A stretch of DNA of 64,000 nucleotides, taken from positions 310,001 through 374,000 of the forward strand of contig JAJJXM010000039.1 in assembly GCA_024516155.1 (NCBI GenBank). Reading direction: 5' to 3'. The position numbers and the translations under genes are program-made. Of this stretch, positions 59,968-64,000 are shown piece after piece. Below the pieces are notes generated by a model that was not told where the DNA came from, did not search any database, and was given only the letters and a program-made list of their open reading frames with translations. Within the stretch, counting starts at the first letter, position 1. The number at the start of each line of letters is the position of its first letter. The DNA comes from Pyronema omphalodes (Eukaryota; Ascomycota; Pezizomycetes; Pezizales; Pyronemataceae).

Positions 59968-61707
59968 TTTATTTATTTATTTATTTATTTGTCATACACG
60001 CTTGCAACCGTAAGGTTATGGCGGGTACTACTTTAAGGTACAATGCTGACCATCGGGAGTGACTCCAATGGCCACTGGGTACGCCCCAGAGCGGTCTATC
60101 TAAGTTTCTGGCAGTAGTCGCCTCTGTCTTTCTGTCTGTGTCTGTCCATCTCGTCGTTTGTCCGTGAGCCCTGTTTGCTCCAGTATCTTTCCTCCATCCT
60201 TCCCCAGTTTCTACCCGCCTGAAACTCTGATAATAATAAGAAAAGTAAAGGAAAACAAAGGAAATGAGAAAATACAGAAACACACCCATCCCCGGCTCCT
60301 TGACTTTCCCATCTCTCCTCTCCCTTTTCGTCATTCGTGATACAAAGGAAAACATAGTGTAAAAGAAAAGTTAGAAAATGTAGCAAATCCTCCCTTCTTC
60401 GAATCCATCTTTGTCCTGTCTATCGACAGTTTGCTTCTGGTTTAAATACATTCTGGTGTTTTTTTTCTCGTTTTTTTTTTTTTTTTTTTTTTTTACAGGT
60501 GTTCTTCATCAGGGTCAGTTAACGTACCCCAATCTGCCATTGTGAATCTGTGTTCTGGTGAGTGTCTCTCCGCTACAGGGGTACTTAACTGTGTGTGTGC
60601 CCATTCCGCAGTTGCGAGCTTCGTGTCAGAGATAATAGTGGTCAGGGCTTGAATTCCGTGTGGCGTGTGGAGGATCATCTTGAGTTGTAGTTGTCGGTGC
60701 CGTGGTAGTTTAAGTTGGTGGCGGAGGTTAATACGGTGGGAGGTAAATTTGGGGCAGGCCAGGATCAGGTGGCGTGGGGTTTGAGGTGGGTGGAGGGGGC
60801 ATGTGCATGAGCGGGAGGGGTATTGTTCGGAGGGGGGGTGTGCCAGGCTGTTGAGAAAGTAACCATGTCCTGTTCGGAGGCCCAGTATCGCCGTGGATAT
60901 CTTTCGGGGCACTGATGTGTACGCTTCATCAAGCTTCCGCTTGAATGGTGCATCGTATGTCTTTGGGCGGGTGGATGAGGTGTACCAGGTGACCCAATCA
61001 TGGATGTGAGCTTCATGGATGCGGCGTCGCAGCCATGACAGGGAGATGTCGAGTTCGGTAGGGGGTTTCTTTCAGTTGCCAATTTTGCCAGGCGGTCTGC
61101 TTCATCGTTTCCTGCAATGTCGGTATGGCCTGGTACCCAGTGAAGGTGCACTGTGGAGTTGGTTCGTGTGAGGAGGGTTTGACAGGTGTGGTGGATGATG
61201 CCGGCAGTTTCCCGTCCTGGGCCTGGCGAGAGGTGAGAGAGCGGATGATGGCTGCCTGGTTGTCGGTGAAGATGTGTATCTGGCGGTTGTGGAGGTGGAG
61301 GCGTCGAAGGTGTGTGGCGCAGGAGAGTAGGCTTTCTGAGATGGCTTGTAGTTCCGCGTCAAAGACTTCGTTTGTGTCGGACATGGGGATAAGGGCCTGT
61401 ATTTGTTTGTCGAGGCCGTAGGGAATGAAAAAGCTAGCTCCGGTTCTGTCATTGAGTTGGGAGCCATCCGTGTATACCACGATTGCGTTGGGTGTTGTTC
61501 TGAGGGAGTGTAGGAGTGCAAGGTGTTCAGTAGCTGCGTCCTCCTTCTCGCTCGTGGAGATGGTTGTTGTCAGAGGGGGTGGTTTCCATATTGAGGGGTC
61601 TGGTTGTGCCGTGTTCTCAACTGTGCTAGTGGGGGATAGCCATGGTCTCATCAGAGTGAGGATGCTTGTGAGACGGGACGGGGGCGCGTGTGACCATGCC
61701 AGTCACA
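59968..61707 (-). mobile_element. 5'-truncated LINE copy, minus strand
   Basis: Flanked by the 15-bp direct repeat GCATGTATGTTGCAT at 59953-59967 and 61708-61722. On the minus strand it starts at the equivalent of position 55031 in the full-length LINE and runs through RNase H, the Cys/His C-terminal region, the stop (60493), the internal A run, the 3' UTR and an (AAAT)n tail. RNase H pieces are clearer than in the full copy: VVYTDGSQLNDRTGASF, DAELQAI, IFTDNQAAI, then HWVPGHTDIAGNDEADRL one phase away, and an intact 139-codon C-terminal frame at 60493-60912. The 5' truncation and target duplication are the usual result of target-primed reverse transcription. Confidence 0.93.
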
Positions 61708-62270
61708 GCATGTATGTTGCATGGGTGGAGGTGATTTTCTTGATTTGCACCGAAAATGGGTGCATCCGCGCTGTGTAATACCACCAACCTGTACATCTTG
61801 TGACGTTTATTTTCGCCCATAAACTTGGCAGACAGTTTGTAAAGAAGACCGCTCGATTTTACACCGATTCATAGGCACCAATCTTCGGCGTCTTTGCTCG
61901 GTCCGGACGCCTCACAAAGGTAATGGACCATTCGTACGGCTCACAATGAAAGCTCACGGTATTCAATGCCCCAACCTGTTCAAACCTCAGCATCTCGCAT
62001 AGAATTTCATTCTTTTGTCATTCTCTCTCAAAGATTGAACATGACAGATGATGGAAAGCATATCAAGTTGAGGATGTATGTACTGCATACTATCCCGACA
62101 TCACGCCTAACACTTAACTGCAAACATGGTAGTTGACCATTAACCTCCATCCGTTGCAAATAAATACACCTATACATCCACCTATACGAAACCCGGGATT
62201 TTCAAAACGCAGCCTTTCTCACCTATCTTCCTGAATAATAAGGCCATCGCAGACAGAGAGTCCTACAAAG

Positions 62271-64000
62271 ATGTACAACAATCAATATCCCCCGATCGAC
62301 GGAATGCTCCTCCTGATCGAGGTCCCAGCAGAGATTCTCGCCGTATCCGGGATACTGGCTCGCTATATCGCCCTTTCCAGACTCAGGAATCAGCGGCTTA
62401 TTCTGGCAATTCTGAACCTGGTACCTATAACCAACAGTACATGTCCAGCTCGGACGGGATGTACAACGACCAGTTTATGCCCAACCCAGCTGAGACATAC
62501 AGTCAACAGTATATGCACAACCCAGCTGAGACATACAATCAACAGTATATGCACAACCAAGCTGAGATATACGATCAACAGAATATGCCCAACCAAGCTG
62601 GAACATACAATGAACAGTATATGCCCAACCCAGCCGGGGTGTACAACGAACCTTATATGCTCGGCTCAAGCGGTATGTACAATCCTGATTTATCATCAAA
62701 TAATCAGCAATACGTACAGCACGCGAGTTCTCTTCCGGATCATCAGTACCAACAGCCTGCAGTTAACCCGAATGCAATGCTCGATCCTAATGCACCAGGG
62801 TACTCTCCGCCTGACGCCACACAATCCATGAATGGCCCAGGAGGTTATACTGCACAGAATACGGGATCAACGGCCATAGAAGGCTCACATATGTTCGTCA
62901 CGTCTTCTATGGATAACCCAAATGCAATGCTCGATCCTAATGCACCAGGGTACTCTCCGCCTGACGCCACACAATCCATGAATGGCCCAGGAGGTTATAC
63001 TGCACAGAATACGGGATCAACGGCCATAGAAGGCTCACATATGTTCGTCACGTCTTCTGTGGATAACCCAAATGCAATTCTCGATCCTAATGCACCATGG
63101 AACATGCTGCTTGACGCCACACAATCCTTGAATGGTCCAGGAGGTCATACGTCACAGAATACGGGATCAGAGAGCATAGGAGTCCCACATATGTCTGTTA
63201 CGGCTCCTACAGATAACCCAAATGAAATGGTCGATCTTAATGCACCATGGAACTTTCCGCTTGACGCCACACAATTCATGAATGGTCCAGGAGGTCATAG
63301 TTCACAGAATACGGGATTAACGGACATAGGAGTCTCACATATGTCTGTCACGGCTCCCCAAGGTAACTCGCATGCAATACCTGATCCCAATTTACCAACG
63401 TCCATTTGGCCTGATGCTACACAATTCATGTACAATCCCGGAGGCGATAGTTCGCAGATCACGCAATCAATGAGTACGGGATCGTCGCTCATGTCTGTCA
63501 GGCCTCCGGCGGCAGACAACCTGTCGAACTTAACTGTTGTTTCCGGTTCACCACTGGCTTCTCCACCAACTCATATGCAGCACATGAAGAACCCAGCATC
63601 AAGAACCTTAAATGCTGAAAATACATCTGTCAGTTCTCCTACCAGTAACCATAATGCAATGCTTGATCCTAATACACAAACGTTTGTTCAGTCCACTTCT
63701 CCACGCAAGAAGCAAAGTCCAGGAGGTCACATGTCAAGGAAAGTAGCATCAAGGATCAATAAGTCTAAAAACACGTCTGTCAGTTCTACTACTAGTAACG
63801 CTAGGTCAATGTTGAGTCCAAATGCACCAGTGTCTATTCCGTCCAGTTCTTCAGGCAGAAATATGAAAGGTCCAGGAGGTCATATTTCACAGAACACAGC
63901 ATCGAACATTACACCGACCTCACCCATGTCTGCGAGGTCTCGTACAGACAACTCGAATGTAACGCTGAGCCGGAATGCACCAAACCTCTGTCTATTTGTT
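62271..64000 (+). CDS. duplicated orphan gene 2, copy B (expanded repeats, partial)
   Basis: Paralogue of the gene at 44248, cut by the window end. After ATG 62271 the frame breaks at the C5 run 62289-62293. One more C gives PDRRNAPPDRGPS and an open frame to the last base. Compared with copy A it has seven rather than three 12-residue units (for example ETYNQQYMHNPA) and five rather than three 50-residue units, the first two of which are almost identical to each other. The downstream Ser/Thr-rich part (ENTSVSSPTSNHNAM, SPRKKQSPGGHMS) aligns closely with copy A. Function unknown. The break may be an error or a real null allele. Confidence 0.65.

Larger units (their letters stand above)
57471..64000. 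repeat. segmental duplication, block B (truncated by window end)
   Basis: Homologous to block A from CCCTGTCACC onward, same orientation, offset about 15.9 kb at first and about 18.0 kb after the inserted sequence. It contains paralogues of both block A genes. The insertion comprises the LINE at 59968-61707 with its 15-bp target duplication, plus about 350 further bases near 59850-59952 and 61723-61950 that block A lacks. Confidence 0.93.

Overview
The window looks like a chromosome segment of a filamentous ascomycete fungus. The reasons are short introns of about 50-70 nt with GTATGT or GTAAGT donors and some CTAAC branch sites, a fungal-type 12-helix sugar porter, an intronless tRNA-Ala(AGC), a LINE with EEP, RT and RNase H domains, and long gene-poor stretches full of microsatellites. 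I cannot place it to genus.

Layout. 1-6.2 kb: intergenic, with 6-9 bp minisatellites and homopolymers. 6.26-7.89 kb: the one gene with a clear metabolic role, a monosaccharide (hexose) transporter with three exons and one apparent frame break. 7.9-13.2 kb: gene-poor. 13.2-15.2 kb: a low-complexity, frame-broken orphan gene and a tiny basic ORF. 16.4-24.8 kb: four head-to-tail copies of an unrecognised three-exon gene (period about 1.64 kb). A 2,410-bp DNA transposon with inverted repeats and an AGC target duplication sits inside copy 2. 25.3-28.6 kb: a disordered, coiled-coil orphan locus. 29.1 kb: tRNA-Ala. 30.0-33.3 kb: minus-strand disordered orphan locus or loci. 34.4-35.1 kb: a 695-bp PIF/Harbinger derivative with TAA target duplication and the N-terminal stub of its transposase. 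36.0-37.0 kb: a RING-finger gene. 37.8-39.3 kb: His/Lys/Ser-Pro-rich and very acidic proteins. 39.7-41.0 kb: a YPPPP-repeat protein, minus strand.

41.5-64.0 kb: a segmental duplication. Two blocks (from 41549 and from 57471, the second running off the window) each hold a minus-strand gene and a plus-strand gene. The paralogues differ mainly in internal repeat number. A full-length LINE (50189-56750) lies between the blocks. A 5'-truncated LINE of the same family (59968-61707, minus strand) is inserted inside the second block. A second DNA element with the same terminal sequence as the transposon in array copy 2 lies at 48001-49338.

The genes do not form an evident pathway. The region reads as a repeat-rich accessory segment with species-specific, repeat-containing orphan proteins, recent tandem and segmental duplication, and at least three families of mobile DNA. 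Many coding regions break by a single base, and in five checked cases one more base in a homopolymer would restore the frame. Real decay and base-calling error must therefore be separated before any gene is called dead.
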